Assembly (NCBI GenBank): GCA_019636375.1
Contig: JAHBXS010000002.1
Span: 85,621 to 149,620, forward strand
DNA: 64,000 nucleotides
Direction of reading: 5' to 3'
DNA from: Pirellulaceae bacterium
Lineage (GTDB): Bacteria; Planctomycetota; Planctomycetia; Pirellulales; Pirellulaceae
Below, in pieces: positions 29,942-39,329 of this stretch. Positions within the stretch are counted from its first letter, which is position 1; each line of letters starts with the position of its first letter. Made by a program: the position numbers and the translations under genes. The notes under the pieces are model-generated. The model was not told the origin of the DNA and made no database searches. It saw nothing but the letters and a program-made list of their open reading frames with translations.

Positions 29942-30580
29942 TTATTCAGCCCCAACTAACCCGAAACGAATCGCAAGTTTTGTGAGCTCCGCGGTGGAGT
30001 TAACTCCCAATAGGCGTTTGATTGACGCTTTGTGGTTCTCGGCCGTTCGTTTAGAGATTGAAAGTTCCCTCGCGACCTCCTTAGCAGAGTAACCCTCGGC
30101 GAAGAGCTTGAGCACCTCCAGTTGCCGAGGAGTCAAGCGTTGGTCTACGGCAAACTCGTCCGGTCCGGCAAGAAGTAATTGAGAAACGTTAGGGGAGAGT
30201 TCTTCCGCGATAAACGTCTCGCCGGACATGGCGTGTTGAATGGCAGAGAGCAAAAATGTAACGGCTGAATTTTTGAGTACATAAGCTGAAGCGCCTAGGC
30301 TAATAGCTCGCGCAGCGAATACGGGATCGACGTGCATCGTCAAAACAACAATCCTTGCCGAACAACCATGCTGTCGAAGTTTTTCGATTGCTTGCAGTCC
30401 GTTAAGATTTGGCATCGAAATATCGACCACAATCAAATCGGGCTTTTTATTTAACGCCGCTTCAACTAGTTGCTCGCCGTCTGAGACGATTTCCAAGACT
30501 TCGTAGTCCTTGCTTAAAAGCTCTTTCAAACCATGAGCCACCAAAAAGTGATCGTCAGCGATGATGACTTGGGGTAGCAT
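29942..30580 (-). CDS. NarL/FixJ-type response regulator, partner of the adjacent kinase
   Basis: A 212-aa regulator with a canonical receiver (D9-D10, phospho-acceptor D53 in VVDISMP, T81, K103) and a LuxR-type DNA-binding domain (LTPRQLEVLKLFAEGYSAKE, SKRTAENHKASIKRLLG). Its ATG overlaps the stop of the kinase gene by one base, so the two are translationally coupled and are almost certainly cognates. It is the paralogue of the Asp-less regulator at 10841-11485; the recognition helices are nearly the same, so they may share DNA targets. Confidence 0.95.
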   Translation of the reverse strand: MLPQVIIADDHFLVAHGLKELLSKDYEVLEIVSDGEQLVEAALNKKPDLIVVDISMPNLNGLQAIEKLRQHGCSARIVVLTMHVDPVFAARAISLGASAYVLKNSAVTFLLSAIQHAMSGETFIAEELSPNVSQLLLAGPDEFAVDQRLTPRQLEVLKLFAEGYSAKEVARELSISKRTAENHKASIKRLLGVNSTAELTKLAIRFGLVGAE

Positions 30581-32991
30581 CAGGAATGTTCCTTATCAAT
30601 CGGCAACGTCACCAAAATTTTAGTGCCGTGACCGAGGGCCGAATTAATTTCAACTTTGCCGCCTAAATAGCGAACTCGCTCGTGAAAGCTCATAAGCCCG
30701 ATACCATTCCCAGACTGTACGATGTTCGGATCAAATCCTCGGCCTTGATCGGAAACTTCCAAATACAAAAACTCCACATCGCCGAACAAACGAATGCTGG
30801 CCCGATCAACTCCTGCATGCTTGACAACATTCCACAGCGACTCCTGGGTGATTCGATATAGACAAAGAGCTATACCTTTATCGAGATTTTCTGGAACAGG
30901 CTGAAAGCGGAAGTCTACTTGTAACATGCCGCGCTCGGCAAAGCGGTTACACTCAGACCGAATGGCATCTATCAATCCCAGTTCGTCAAGAATTGCCGGA
31001 TGAAGTTTGCGTGAAATCCCCTGCACATCTGCAGACAGTGAATTCAAGGATTCCTTGAGCCCCTTCAAGCTATTCAACGCGGTGTTCGAACCAGTGATCT
31101 CGCGTTCGATCGTGCCGACCTGAATTCCTGCAGCAACGAGTCGCTGGCATATGTCGTCATGAATTTCACGCGAGATTCTTTTGCGTTCATCTTCTTGAGC
31201 GGTCAACAACTTCCCCGCCAATCGTCGCGCTTTGTAGCGACTTTCTGCAATCACTTGATTCGCTCGGGCACGAGATAAAAATTGGGAAATCAAATTACCA
31301 AAAATTTGTACGCGATCTGACAGCAATTCGGGTTGAATCTTGCAGTCGTCATCACGTCCCAACACGATGAATCCAAATACTATTCTGTGCTCTGCAAGCG
31401 GTACGATGATCGTAGATCCAAACCGTCCGAGACTATTCAAAGCTTCATCACCTTCGATGACTTCCCGCAAATCTTCCTGAAAACGGACGATGAACATTTC
31501 ACTGGTTTGAATTTGGTTCCACAGCCCCTGAATGTCTTTCAGCAAAAGCTTCGGTTGATCTGTGATTTTTGCGTGGGGATCACATGAAACCAGAGTTAAA
31601 AAGTCGCTATGAGGCCCATCAGATTTAAAAACCCTCCAATACCGTAAGCCAAAGTAACTCGTTATGTTTTCTAACGCCTCGTCGAGTTTGAATTGGAGCC
31701 TTGCGGAACCGTCCTGCAACAACTCCGCCGATACTTTGGAGACAGTTGTCTGAAAATTCAGCGTTTCATTTAGTTTATTTTGAGCACGCATCCTATTTCG
31801 GCGATTGATTAGCAAGGCTGCAATGAGAAAAAGCTGGATGCCTATTGCTGCTCCGACGAGCGTGATGTACGGCCAGTAGATGCTCCAAATGCTGGGAGTT
31901 CGAAAGTAGATCTCCGAGGCTTCAGGAAGATGTTTTGGATCAATACCCCAGCGTTCCAATTCTCGCCAATCGAACATGGGGTTGTTGACTTCAACGCTCC
32001 AGTTCCCGGTTTCCTGAACGTCTTCCCCCTCAAGTAATCGAGCAGCCATGATCCCGGCCTTGACCCCTTGTTCTTCCACTTTCGCCATCACACCCCCAAC
32101 GACGCCCGCTCCCATCAATGAATCATACAATCCAAAAACCGGTGCGTTGGCTGATTGCGACAGCGACTGCAAAACGTCTCGTGTTGACACCGCTATTTTG
32201 CCATCGCGATCACACTCATAGGCCAAAAACAAGATGATGCTCTCTGAGTTCAACTGTGCTGCCCGAGTGCATATTTCGTTGATCGGAAGCCCTGTCCAAT
32301 AATCAAAGCGAATGGCGTTTTGATCGGGAAACTGTTCCTGGCAAGCGCGAACAAGCTCTAAATCCATTTCACCAGAACCGGATACGACAACCACTTGATT
32401 TGCCTTGGGAAACATTTGGCGAGCAACCGCCATGGTTGCTTGAAAGTCCAATTGATAACCTACACCTGCCCCTCGCCGATCCAGTGGCAAGCGAGTGAGG
32501 GTACCTTCGGTAATTGAACAGTAAACAACCCCAGCATTCGGAAACAGATTTGGTTGGCTATTCGCGAAATAGGTCGCCGCTAAATCATGAACGGGTATGA
32601 CCACATCGGGGGGATTTTCGGCGTACTTGACCCTCAACAATGACAACCATTGTTCACGGTAAACGGGACTCTTCAAGCGATCGAAATCTATAAACTCGCA
32701 GTCATAGGCTACGACTGAAGGAAATTCACGATCGATTCCAGTACGAATCCCTCGTTCCCAAAGGGCGTTGATGGGCAGGTTTCGACGAAACGTGAATAAG
32801 ATAAGGACCCGTTTGGGATCCGTTGTGTCTTGGCTTGCCAACAGTGGCGTTGCCGCCCATCCGATCGTCAACACAAAAAGCAGGCAAAAAGTGAGCGATT
32901 TTCGCGTACAGACAAAATGCAATGATGCGACGAAACTATCGACCAGACGCGACACAACGACTTGGCTCAAACAGTCAACGCCCATCCGCAT
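30580..32991 (-). CDS. Sensor histidine kinase with ABC-type periplasmic sensor, GAF-like and HisKA_3 domains
   Basis: An 803-aa membrane kinase. Order: hydrophobic leader (about residues 32-52), periplasmic ABC substrate-binding-type sensor (about 60-345), a membrane helix (about 372-395), a GAF-like region (about 410-575), a NarX-type dimerisation domain with phospho-accepting H611 in REIHDDICQRL, and an HATPase with N box (ESLWNVVKHA), DQGRGFD and GNGIGLMSFHERV. The sensor has the layout of solute-binding proteins for small amino-acid-like ligands; the ligand is unknown. Porin genes on either side are plausible targets. The N-terminus is long before the hydrophobic segment, so the true start may lie inside. 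Confidence 0.93.
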   Translation of the reverse strand: MRMGVDCLSQVVVSRLVDSFVASLHFVCTRKSLTFCLLFVLTIGWAATPLLASQDTTDPKRVLILFTFRRNLPINALWERGIRTGIDREFPSVVAYDCEFIDFDRLKSPVYREQWLSLLRVKYAENPPDVVIPVHDLAATYFANSQPNLFPNAGVVYCSITEGTLTRLPLDRRGAGVGYQLDFQATMAVARQMFPKANQVVVVSGSGEMDLELVRACQEQFPDQNAIRFDYWTGLPINEICTRAAQLNSESIILFLAYECDRDGKIAVSTRDVLQSLSQSANAPVFGLYDSLMGAGVVGGVMAKVEEQGVKAGIMAARLLEGEDVQETGNWSVEVNNPMFDWRELERWGIDPKHLPEASEIYFRTPSIWSIYWPYITLVGAAIGIQLFLIAALLINRRNRMRAQNKLNETLNFQTTVSKVSAELLQDGSARLQFKLDEALENITSYFGLRYWRVFKSDGPHSDFLTLVSCDPHAKITDQPKLLLKDIQGLWNQIQTSEMFIVRFQEDLREVIEGDEALNSLGRFGSTIIVPLAEHRIVFGFIVLGRDDDCKIQPELLSDRVQIFGNLISQFLSRARANQVIAESRYKARRLAGKLLTAQEDERKRISREIHDDICQRLVAAGIQVGTIEREITGSNTALNSLKGLKESLNSLSADVQGISRKLHPAILDELGLIDAIRSECNRFAERGMLQVDFRFQPVPENLDKGIALCLYRITQESLWNVVKHAGVDRASIRLFGDVEFLYLEVSDQGRGFDPNIVQSGNGIGLMSFHERVRYLGGKVEINSALGHGTKILVTLPIDKEHS

Positions 32992-33142
32992 CGCTTTTCA
33001 ACAACGACCCCAAATACAGCCACCTCAAGTCGTCGTGATCACCAGGGACCGCCGACGTGCTTATCAGTTTAACAGAATTCGTGTCAGAGCGACTCAGTGA
33101 AACTCACTTTCCCGTACTGTTTTTTCTGTGAAAATCGTCTTC

Positions 33143-34531
33143 TTAAAAAGCCAACTGGAACTGAGTTCGCATCAGCCAACCGCTGTCTCCCGGGAGGACA
33201 TCCAAACGCCGACTGTTGAGTGGCATCCCGTTAATTCGGGCAAAATCGAACACCAACTTGGTGTTGTGGCCACGCAGATACCAGGCAAAACCTGCTCCCA
33301 CTTCGTCGGTACTTTGGTATTCTAAGCCTAGAGTACCAGAATTGCCGACGATCCGAGACCAACGCCCCAGCAATTCCAATTTCTCGCGAACCACAAATCT
33401 CCCAAACTGGAGATTGAATCCATGATCTAACAGATTGGGAACATCGGCACCCTGGAAGTTGCCGATATAGCGCCAGTAATATTCGTAAATGATCGCATTT
33501 CCTAAATATTTGCCATGAGCGTCAACGGTAAACAATCCGACATCGTAGGAGTTGATAGGGTCTGGGAGTAACAAGAGCAAATCTGATAGCCGTTGGCCGC
33601 TATCCACAACTCGTTGATGCTGAAACTCGCGAGCTCCCTGGGCATCAATCCTCGTTCCTGCGATGCCAGCACCCAAGCGAAGCGCCGGAAGAGTGTGCCA
33701 ACTTAAATCGGGCTCGCCATCATTCCCGAATTCCGAAAACAGGTCGGTCGCTATCCTTGCCGACCAGGCAAAATTTTGATCCAAGTCCGAATCCACAATG
33801 TTGGTTTCGGCACCCGTCGCAAACCCATTGAATAAAGCGGCCTCCCATAACACTGGCGCTGCGAGTTTTTCAATGCGACCAAACATCCCAACACCGATAC
33901 TGCGATTGACATCAAAAAACAGGTTAGTGGTAGAACGCTCAGTGAATTGAAAACGTCTTCCAGATTCTTCTCGAGAACGACTAAAGGGCACCTTCCATTT
34001 ACCGGCCTTTATCCCAAATGCGCCCTCTTCCCAACCAAATCTATCTTCGCCAATTTGATAGGTTACATAATAGTCCAAAAAGGTCGCTTCATTTGCCTGG
34101 TCGCTATTGCCATCAAGCTGGAAAAAATAGCCCAACCCCGGTGTAAAAACATGGCCGGAGAACTGTAATCTGAGTCGTTCGAAGGAATTGAGTCGCAGGT
34201 CGTTGTTCAGCGTTGTCGAATCGAAAATCGTGTTCCGTAACTGCAACCAGCTGTTGACTCGCATGAGAAATGGGAACTCTGCCGTTGCGGGCTGATCCTG
34301 ACCATGATTGGCGATGACAAATCCACGATCGTAACCTGCGAAAAATCTTGGTAATTCCGAAGATTGGTCGAACGGTGCAGGAACCGTTCCCTCTGCTGAG
34401 AATCCAGCGGGCAAATCTTGCCAAGCGTAACCTACCGTTCCAGGAAGAACACAGACGCATAGCATGAGCAAAAATACCCATCGCTGCAAACGACCGTCCT
34501 TTTGTTCTATTCGGTTATCGCAGGATACCAT
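33143..34531 (-). CDS. OprO/OprP-like porin
   Basis: A 462-aa outer-membrane porin with an N-terminal hydrophobic signal (about residues 17-36). Barrel features include FERLRLQFSGHVFTPGLGYF, the KAGKWKVPFSRSREESG stretch typical of the phosphate-selective porin family, and a C-terminal strand ending in MRTQFQLAF with a final Phe, as barrel assembly requires. Family members OprP/OprO pass phosphate or polyphosphate; specificity here is not readable. It is on the same strand as, and upstream of, the kinase gene (151 nt). Confidence 0.85.
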   Translation of the reverse strand: MVSCDNRIEQKDGRLQRWVFLLMLCVCVLPGTVGYAWQDLPAGFSAEGTVPAPFDQSSELPRFFAGYDRGFVIANHGQDQPATAEFPFLMRVNSWLQLRNTIFDSTTLNNDLRLNSFERLRLQFSGHVFTPGLGYFFQLDGNSDQANEATFLDYYVTYQIGEDRFGWEEGAFGIKAGKWKVPFSRSREESGRRFQFTERSTTNLFFDVNRSIGVGMFGRIEKLAAPVLWEAALFNGFATGAETNIVDSDLDQNFAWSARIATDLFSEFGNDGEPDLSWHTLPALRLGAGIAGTRIDAQGAREFQHQRVVDSGQRLSDLLLLLPDPINSYDVGLFTVDAHGKYLGNAIIYEYYWRYIGNFQGADVPNLLDHGFNLQFGRFVVREKLELLGRWSRIVGNSGTLGLEYQSTDEVGAGFAWYLRGHNTKLVFDFARINGMPLNSRRLDVLPGDSGWLMRTQFQLAF

Positions 34532-34824
34532 AAAAAATCGCAGCTACTTCTCAGTCCAATTTTTCAACGCAGGGCGGAACTACAAGACGCATCACGTTGG
34601 CGATATACTGAATCAGGCGAGCAAATGCAATCCGAAAAATGGTAGTGCAGCCGATGATAGCAAACCTTCATCGAACCTGATTCGTCGTGATTTTAGGCAC
34701 GAAAATAAAAATTATCGCTTCGCAAGCCGCATTTGTTTCCTTGCTCGTTGAGACTTGTTTTTGCAGAACACGTTCAAAATTATCCTCAGATTAAGAAATC
34801 AAAAAAACAATAAGCTACTAGCGC
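34532..34824. promoter_or_regulatory. Divergent promoter region, porin versus Bat operon
   Basis: 293 bases between starts facing away from each other, so promoters for both directions must lie here. It is AT-rich near the MoxR start (34780-34824). No gene or unambiguous -35/-10 pair could be assigned. Confidence 0.4.
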
Positions 34825-35784
34825 ATGAGTACTCTCAGTGAAATTCGCGATCTCCAAGCCAACCTCGGCAAATCGATTATTGGACAAGAAACGGTTATCG
34901 AAAGACTCCTAATTGCTGTTTTGGCCGACGGTCACGTCTTGATGGAGGGGTTGCCCGGCGTGGCCAAGACGCGTTCGATAAAAACCCTAAGCAACCTCGT
35001 CGATAGTGAATTTCGGCGAGTGCAATTCACGCCCGACCTACCGCCATCGGATGTTACCGGATCAGAAATCTACCGCGAGCAAACGGGCAGCTTCGATTTT
35101 CAACCTGGCCCGATTTTTGGCAACTTAGTATTGGCTGATGAAATCAACCGGGCTCCGGCCAAGGTCCAAGCGGCACTGCTTGAGGCAATGGAGGAGCGTC
35201 AGGTGACCGTGGCGGGAAAAACTCATCGACTCCCCGATCTGTTTTTAGTGCTCGCGACCCAAAACCCTATCGAACAAGAAGGAACTTACCCACTGCCGGA
35301 AGCTCAGATGGATCGGTTTCTGTTGTACGTAAACGTCCCTTATCCTCCAGCAGAAAATGAAGCCCAAATATTGCGACTGGTTCGCGGGGAACGAATCGGC
35401 AATGAGAGCGAACCCGCGCCGCGAATTTCGCAAGATGTGATCTTTGCCGCACGACGCGAGGTCAATGCGATCCATGTGGCTCCCTCGGCAGAGCGCTTTA
35501 TGGTTGATTTGGTCATTGGGACACGCGAGCCTCAACGCTATGGCGGTGACTTGGCTCGCTGGATTCGACTGGGAGCCAGCCCCCGGGGAACGTTGGCATT
35601 AGATGCGGCCGCTCGCGCCCAGGCTTGGTTGACGGGGCAAGATTTTGTGTCACCCGAAAACATTAGAGCTGTCGCACCCGCTTGTCTCGCGCACCGTGTG
35701 CATCTGACCTACGAAGCTGAAGCGGCCGGCAAGACACGCAGCGAAGTCATTGACGAATTACTTAGAAATGTCACCCCTGTGTGA
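34825..35784 (+). CDS. MoxR-type AAA+ ATPase
   Basis: A 319-aa AAA+ ATPase. Walker A is GLPGVAKT (42-49), Walker B LVLADEINRAP (D105, E106), sensor 1 ATQNPIEQ (144-151), and the MoxR signature TYPLPEAQMDRFL follows. MoxR proteins act as chaperones that activate or insert cofactors into partners carrying von Willebrand A domains. It heads the run MoxR, DUF58, DUF4381, VWA, VWA, TPR, BatD, all on this strand to 41340. The partner proteins are therefore probably those encoded next. Confidence 0.95.
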   Translation: MSTLSEIRDLQANLGKSIIGQETVIERLLIAVLADGHVLMEGLPGVAKTRSIKTLSNLVDSEFRRVQFTPDLPPSDVTGSEIYREQTGSFDFQPGPIFGNLVLADEINRAPAKVQAALLEAMEERQVTVAGKTHRLPDLFLVLATQNPIEQEGTYPLPEAQMDRFLLYVNVPYPPAENEAQILRLVRGERIGNESEPAPRISQDVIFAARREVNAIHVAPSAERFMVDLVIGTREPQRYGGDLARWIRLGASPRGTLALDAAARAQAWLTGQDFVSPENIRAVAPACLAHRVHLTYEAEAAGKTRSEVIDELLRNVTPV

Positions 35785-35837
35785 TTTGGAACGCCTTATG
35801 AATTTCGTCCTGAACAACTAACATTGCGACAACTCCA

Positions 35838-36758
35838 ATGAGTGGTACGATTTCAATTACGCTCGAAGATCTACTGCAACTTCGGGCTGATGCGCGTGGA
35901 TTCACTTTACTGCCGCGCCTACCTGTTGGTTCGCTACTGGCGGGACGGCATCATTCGCGATTGCGAGGGCGGGGATTGAGCTTTGAAGAACTCCGCCACT
36001 ATGTTCAGGGCGATGACATTCGGACCATCGATTGGCGTGCGACAGCACGACTTCGTGAACCATACATCCGCGTTTACAATGAAGAGCGGGAGCGGCCGGT
36101 CCTCCTGGTCGTCGATCAACGAATCACGATGTTCTTTGGAAGTCAGCGAGCCATGAAGTCAGTCGTCGCGGCTGAGTTGACTGCGTTGGGAGCATGGCGG
36201 ACGCTAACGTCAGGGGATCGCGTCGGAGCAATTTTGTTCAACGATTCGGAGATAGTCGATTTGCGCCCTCATCGAAGCCAGAATCATGTATTGAGAATAC
36301 TTCATGAAACTGCAAGGCTGAATCGCTTGTTGCCCAACTATTCAGCAAACGGTGGGCCGCTCGACCTCAATACCGCTTTAGAGGCTGCCCGCCGACGTGC
36401 TGTTCACGATTATCTCGTGGTACTCATCAGTGACCTCGATGGGGCCAATCAAGACACACAGCGTTTGGCGACGCAAATTGCTGCCCATAATGACATGCTG
36501 GTATTGGCGGTCTATGATCCTTTGGGTGCCCAACTACAGACGATTCCGGGTATGGTGGCGGATGATCGCGGCAAGCGAATTAGCTTGACCGATCAAAATA
36601 CTTTTGCGGTGAACTTTCAGCGGGCCTTTGCGGAACTGGTGCAGCATTGGCGGACGATTTTCCGAGCACTGCGCATTCCAGTTCTGCCGATCACGACCAG
36701 TGAGCCCGTTCCCGAACAGGTGCGAGCATTGTTTGGTGGAGGCACCGTGAATAAGTGA
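35838..36758 (+). CDS. DUF58 domain protein with a degenerate VWA fold
   Basis: A 306-aa protein with the DUF58 hallmarks GRGLSFEELRHYVQGDDIRTI (about 45-64, abbreviated) and IDWRATAR (64-71), followed by a VWA-like domain. The metal-site motif DxSxS is replaced by DQRITMF, so metal-dependent binding is unlikely. DUF58 genes almost always follow MoxR. It starts 53 nt after MoxR and its stop overlaps the next start by one base. Confidence 0.9.
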   Translation: MSGTISITLEDLLQLRADARGFTLLPRLPVGSLLAGRHHSRLRGRGLSFEELRHYVQGDDIRTIDWRATARLREPYIRVYNEERERPVLLVVDQRITMFFGSQRAMKSVVAAELTALGAWRTLTSGDRVGAILFNDSEIVDLRPHRSQNHVLRILHETARLNRLLPNYSANGGPLDLNTALEAARRRAVHDYLVVLISDLDGANQDTQRLATQIAAHNDMLVLAVYDPLGAQLQTIPGMVADDRGKRISLTDQNTFAVNFQRAFAELVQHWRTIFRALRIPVLPITTSEPVPEQVRALFGGGTVNK

Positions 36759-37249
36759 TGACAAGACCGACCACAACGCAAGACCAAGCAACAAGCTTGG
36801 ATCGCTTGCACGACATTCTACTGCCTGCTGAAGTTAACTGGTGGCCCGTAGCACCCGGTTGGTACGGCTTGTTAGTTATACTGACGGCCTTTGGATTGCT
36901 CGTTGGCCTCCGGTACATGGCAAGTTATCGCAAGAATGCCTACCGTCGCGGTGCATTGCGGGAACTTCAGTCCCTAAATGATCCCACAACGATTGCCGAG
37001 TTACTTCGTCGCACTGCTCTAGCCATACATCCTCGACCGGCAATTGCGAAACTCTCGGGTCAGGATTGGGTCGATTGGCTTGAATCTCAATGCCCTGAAA
37101 AAATGCCTGATTCAATTAAAGGAGACCTCATCAACGGAGCCTATCGAAACACAGGCACATCATCAGATATCAAACCACTGAAGCTCTACGCCGCTCAATG
37201 GATTGCACAGCACCAACCAACTTCAAAACTCGGAGGAGCGCGAACTTGA
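36758..37249 (+). CDS. DUF4381 membrane protein
   Basis: A 163-aa protein with one membrane helix (GLLVILTAFGLLVGLRYM, about residues 32-50) and a cytoplasmic domain containing RRTALAIHPRPAIAKLSGQDW and the W-x-x-W-L core common in DUF4381. Its ATG overlaps the preceding stop by one base (a GTG at 36755 would overlap by four). It is a standard small member of MoxR-Bat operons; function unknown. Confidence 0.85.
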   Translation: MTRPTTTQDQATSLDRLHDILLPAEVNWWPVAPGWYGLLVILTAFGLLVGLRYMASYRKNAYRRGALRELQSLNDPTTIAELLRRTALAIHPRPAIAKLSGQDWVDWLESQCPEKMPDSIKGDLINGAYRNTGTSSDIKPLKLYAAQWIAQHQPTSKLGGART

Positions 37250-38283
37250 TTTCGATCTCCTATCCTTGGTTGTTCATGCTTTTGCCATTGCCTTGGTTGT
37301 TGTTAGCAACGATCCCGCCAAAGCAGATTGACGAAGCTGCAGTGCGAGTTCCGTTTGGCGATCGGATCCGCTCTGCCTTGCGAGGTTCAGGACATCGGGG
37401 AGCAAAGAAGACGTCACGGCCCTTTTATTTAGTCTTAGGAGTGATCTGGGTGCTATTCTTACTCGCCCTGGTGCGTCCCCAGTGGATTGAACCACCCGAA
37501 ATCCGGAATCTACCCATGCGTGATCTACTTTTGTTGGTGGACTTGTCTGGCTCGATGCAACAAGAAGATTTCACAAGCGAAACAGGCGAGCGGGTCGATC
37601 GTTTAACGGCCGTTAAACAAGTGCTAGGAGATTTCCTTGAACGCCGAGATGGAGATCGCGTCGGCTTGGTTGTCTTTGGTGACGCACCGTACCTTCAGGC
37701 TCCATTTTCTGAAGACCTCCAACTTTCGCGTCAACTATTGGAAGAAACGGCGATTGGAATGGCCGGGCCTCGGACAGCCTTTGGAGATGCGATCGGTTTA
37801 GGCATTTCCTTGTTCGACGCTAGTGATGCACCTGCCAAAACGATGATTGCTCTGACTGATGGTAACGATACGGCCAGCCAAGTCCCCCCAACTGAGGCTT
37901 CGAGAGTAGCTCGCAAACGTGGAATTCGAGTCCATACGGTTGCCATCGGGGACCCAACGACCGTCGGCGAGGAAAAACTGGACGAAGTAACTTTGCGGGA
38001 GGTGGCTCAGATCACAGGAGGCTCGTATTTTTTCGGTGCGGATCGTGCTGAGCTCGCCGGAATCTATGCTGAGCTGGATCGAATTGAAACGCGTCAGGTC
38101 AGTGTGGTGAGCCATCGTGCTCGGCGAGAAATTTACTATTGGCCCCTTTTGGCGGCATTTGCAGTATGGTTAGTGAGAGATTTTTGGGTAAGCCGCCGAG
38201 CTGCCCAAGTCTTGCATGTCACGATGGTAAAGCCGTCAGTAAGAGCCAATCCGATCACTGGGGAGTTGCAGGTGAAATCGTGA
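37246..38283 (+). CDS. VWA domain membrane protein (BatA-like), TTG start
   Basis: A 345-aa protein with two N-terminal membrane helices (about 5-22 and 60-77), a VWA domain with an intact metal site (D99-L-S101-G-S103, and LTDGND downstream), and a C-terminal helix (YYWPLLAAFAVWLVRDFWV). The start is taken as TTG 37246, which has GGAGGAG at 37232-37238 and overlaps the previous stop by four bases. The ATG at 37198 would overlap the preceding gene by 52 bases and lacks such a site. It corresponds to BatA of the aerotolerance-type operons. Confidence 0.9.
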   Translation: MISISYPWLFMLLPLPWLLLATIPPKQIDEAAVRVPFGDRIRSALRGSGHRGAKKTSRPFYLVLGVIWVLFLLALVRPQWIEPPEIRNLPMRDLLLLVDLSGSMQQEDFTSETGERVDRLTAVKQVLGDFLERRDGDRVGLVVFGDAPYLQAPFSEDLQLSRQLLEETAIGMAGPRTAFGDAIGLGISLFDASDAPAKTMIALTDGNDTASQVPPTEASRVARKRGIRVHTVAIGDPTTVGEEKLDEVTLREVAQITGGSYFFGADRAELAGIYAELDRIETRQVSVVSHRARREIYYWPLLAAFAVWLVRDFWVSRRAAQVLHVTMVKPSVRANPITGELQVKS

Positions 38284-38399
38284 AATGCGATCATTTTTTC
38301 GCCCTATCAACTCGGCCCAACGTCAGAGCCGAACGCCACGTTTTCCAATTTGTTTTGCACAGCCTTGTGATATTGGTTTATGGAAATTAAGGAGCAATG

Positions 38400-39329
38400 A
38401 TGCTGGATTTAGTTAAAAACTTCCACTTCATTCGTCCTTTGGGATTGTTGCTAATACCTGCGGCAATGATGGTTTGGTGGTATTGGTTTCGCCACTGCGA
38501 TCCGTTGCGCGGCTGGCGTGCTCAAATGGACCAAGCGTTGCTGGATGCGCTAATTGTGGGCCGCGAATCTCTCGGGAAAAAACGTGGCCTGGCGACTCTG
38601 TTCGCATGGACTATTGCAGCAATTGCGATCGCAGGCCCAACCTGGAAACTCGAGCCTAGTCCTTTTGCTGAGGACGCGGCACCGCTTATTATCTTGCTAA
38701 AAGCTGATATGGGAAGTCCCGCTCAGCCGCAGAACCCGTCAACGATTGAACGAGCACGGCTCAAGATCGCCGATTTGGCTGAAGAGCGAAAGGGGCAAGC
38801 TCTGGGATTGATCGCTTATGCTGGCTCCGCCCACTTGGTCCTGCCACCAACCAAAGATACCCAGGCAGTGTTTTTGATGGCAGCAGAAATTGGTCCAGAC
38901 GTAATGCCCCTTCCTGGAGATCGCCTTGATTTGGCTTTGTCCGACGCCAAACGCCTCCTCGACAAATCGGATCAAGTGGGCACGATCTTGATAATGGCGG
39001 ATACTATTGGTTGTGATTTGAAACTCCTAGAAAACTGGCGAAAGGGCAATTCGCTCGCGGTTCAGATCTTGTCCATCCAAGCACCGTCGGCGAGCATGGC
39101 CCCATCGATTCGGGCCGCCGGTCAACTTCTCAAAGCCCCCGTCGAAATCTGGGATACCGAGGGGAACGATCTAACTGCAATTATTCGTCGTGCAGGAAGC
39201 ATCACGAGATTTCAGCGCGGGCGTCAACAAGTAGGGCAGTGGCATGAAGCAGGTTGGTGGTTAGTGCCTCTCGTAGGACTGGCGATTCTCTTACGCTTCC
39301 GACTCGATTCAGGCAGGGCAGGGGGATGA
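38400..39329 (+). CDS. BatB-like membrane protein with a degenerate VWA metal site
   Basis: A 309-aa protein with the BatB layout: a helix near residues 14-28, WTIAAIAIAGPTW (about 69-81), a VWA-like domain and a C-terminal helix (WWLVPLVGLAILLRF). Where BatA has DLSGS this protein reads KADMGSP, so the metal site is lost. The start is set at ATG 38400, five bases after AAGGAG; the adjacent ATG at 38397 is too close. It lies 116 nt after the BatA-like gene, with nothing recognisable between, and overlaps the next gene by four bases. Confidence 0.85.
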   Translation: MLDLVKNFHFIRPLGLLLIPAAMMVWWYWFRHCDPLRGWRAQMDQALLDALIVGRESLGKKRGLATLFAWTIAAIAIAGPTWKLEPSPFAEDAAPLIILLKADMGSPAQPQNPSTIERARLKIADLAEERKGQALGLIAYAGSAHLVLPPTKDTQAVFLMAAEIGPDVMPLPGDRLDLALSDAKRLLDKSDQVGTILIMADTIGCDLKLLENWRKGNSLAVQILSIQAPSASMAPSIRAAGQLLKAPVEIWDTEGNDLTAIIRRAGSITRFQRGRQQVGQWHEAGWWLVPLVGLAILLRFRLDSGRAGG

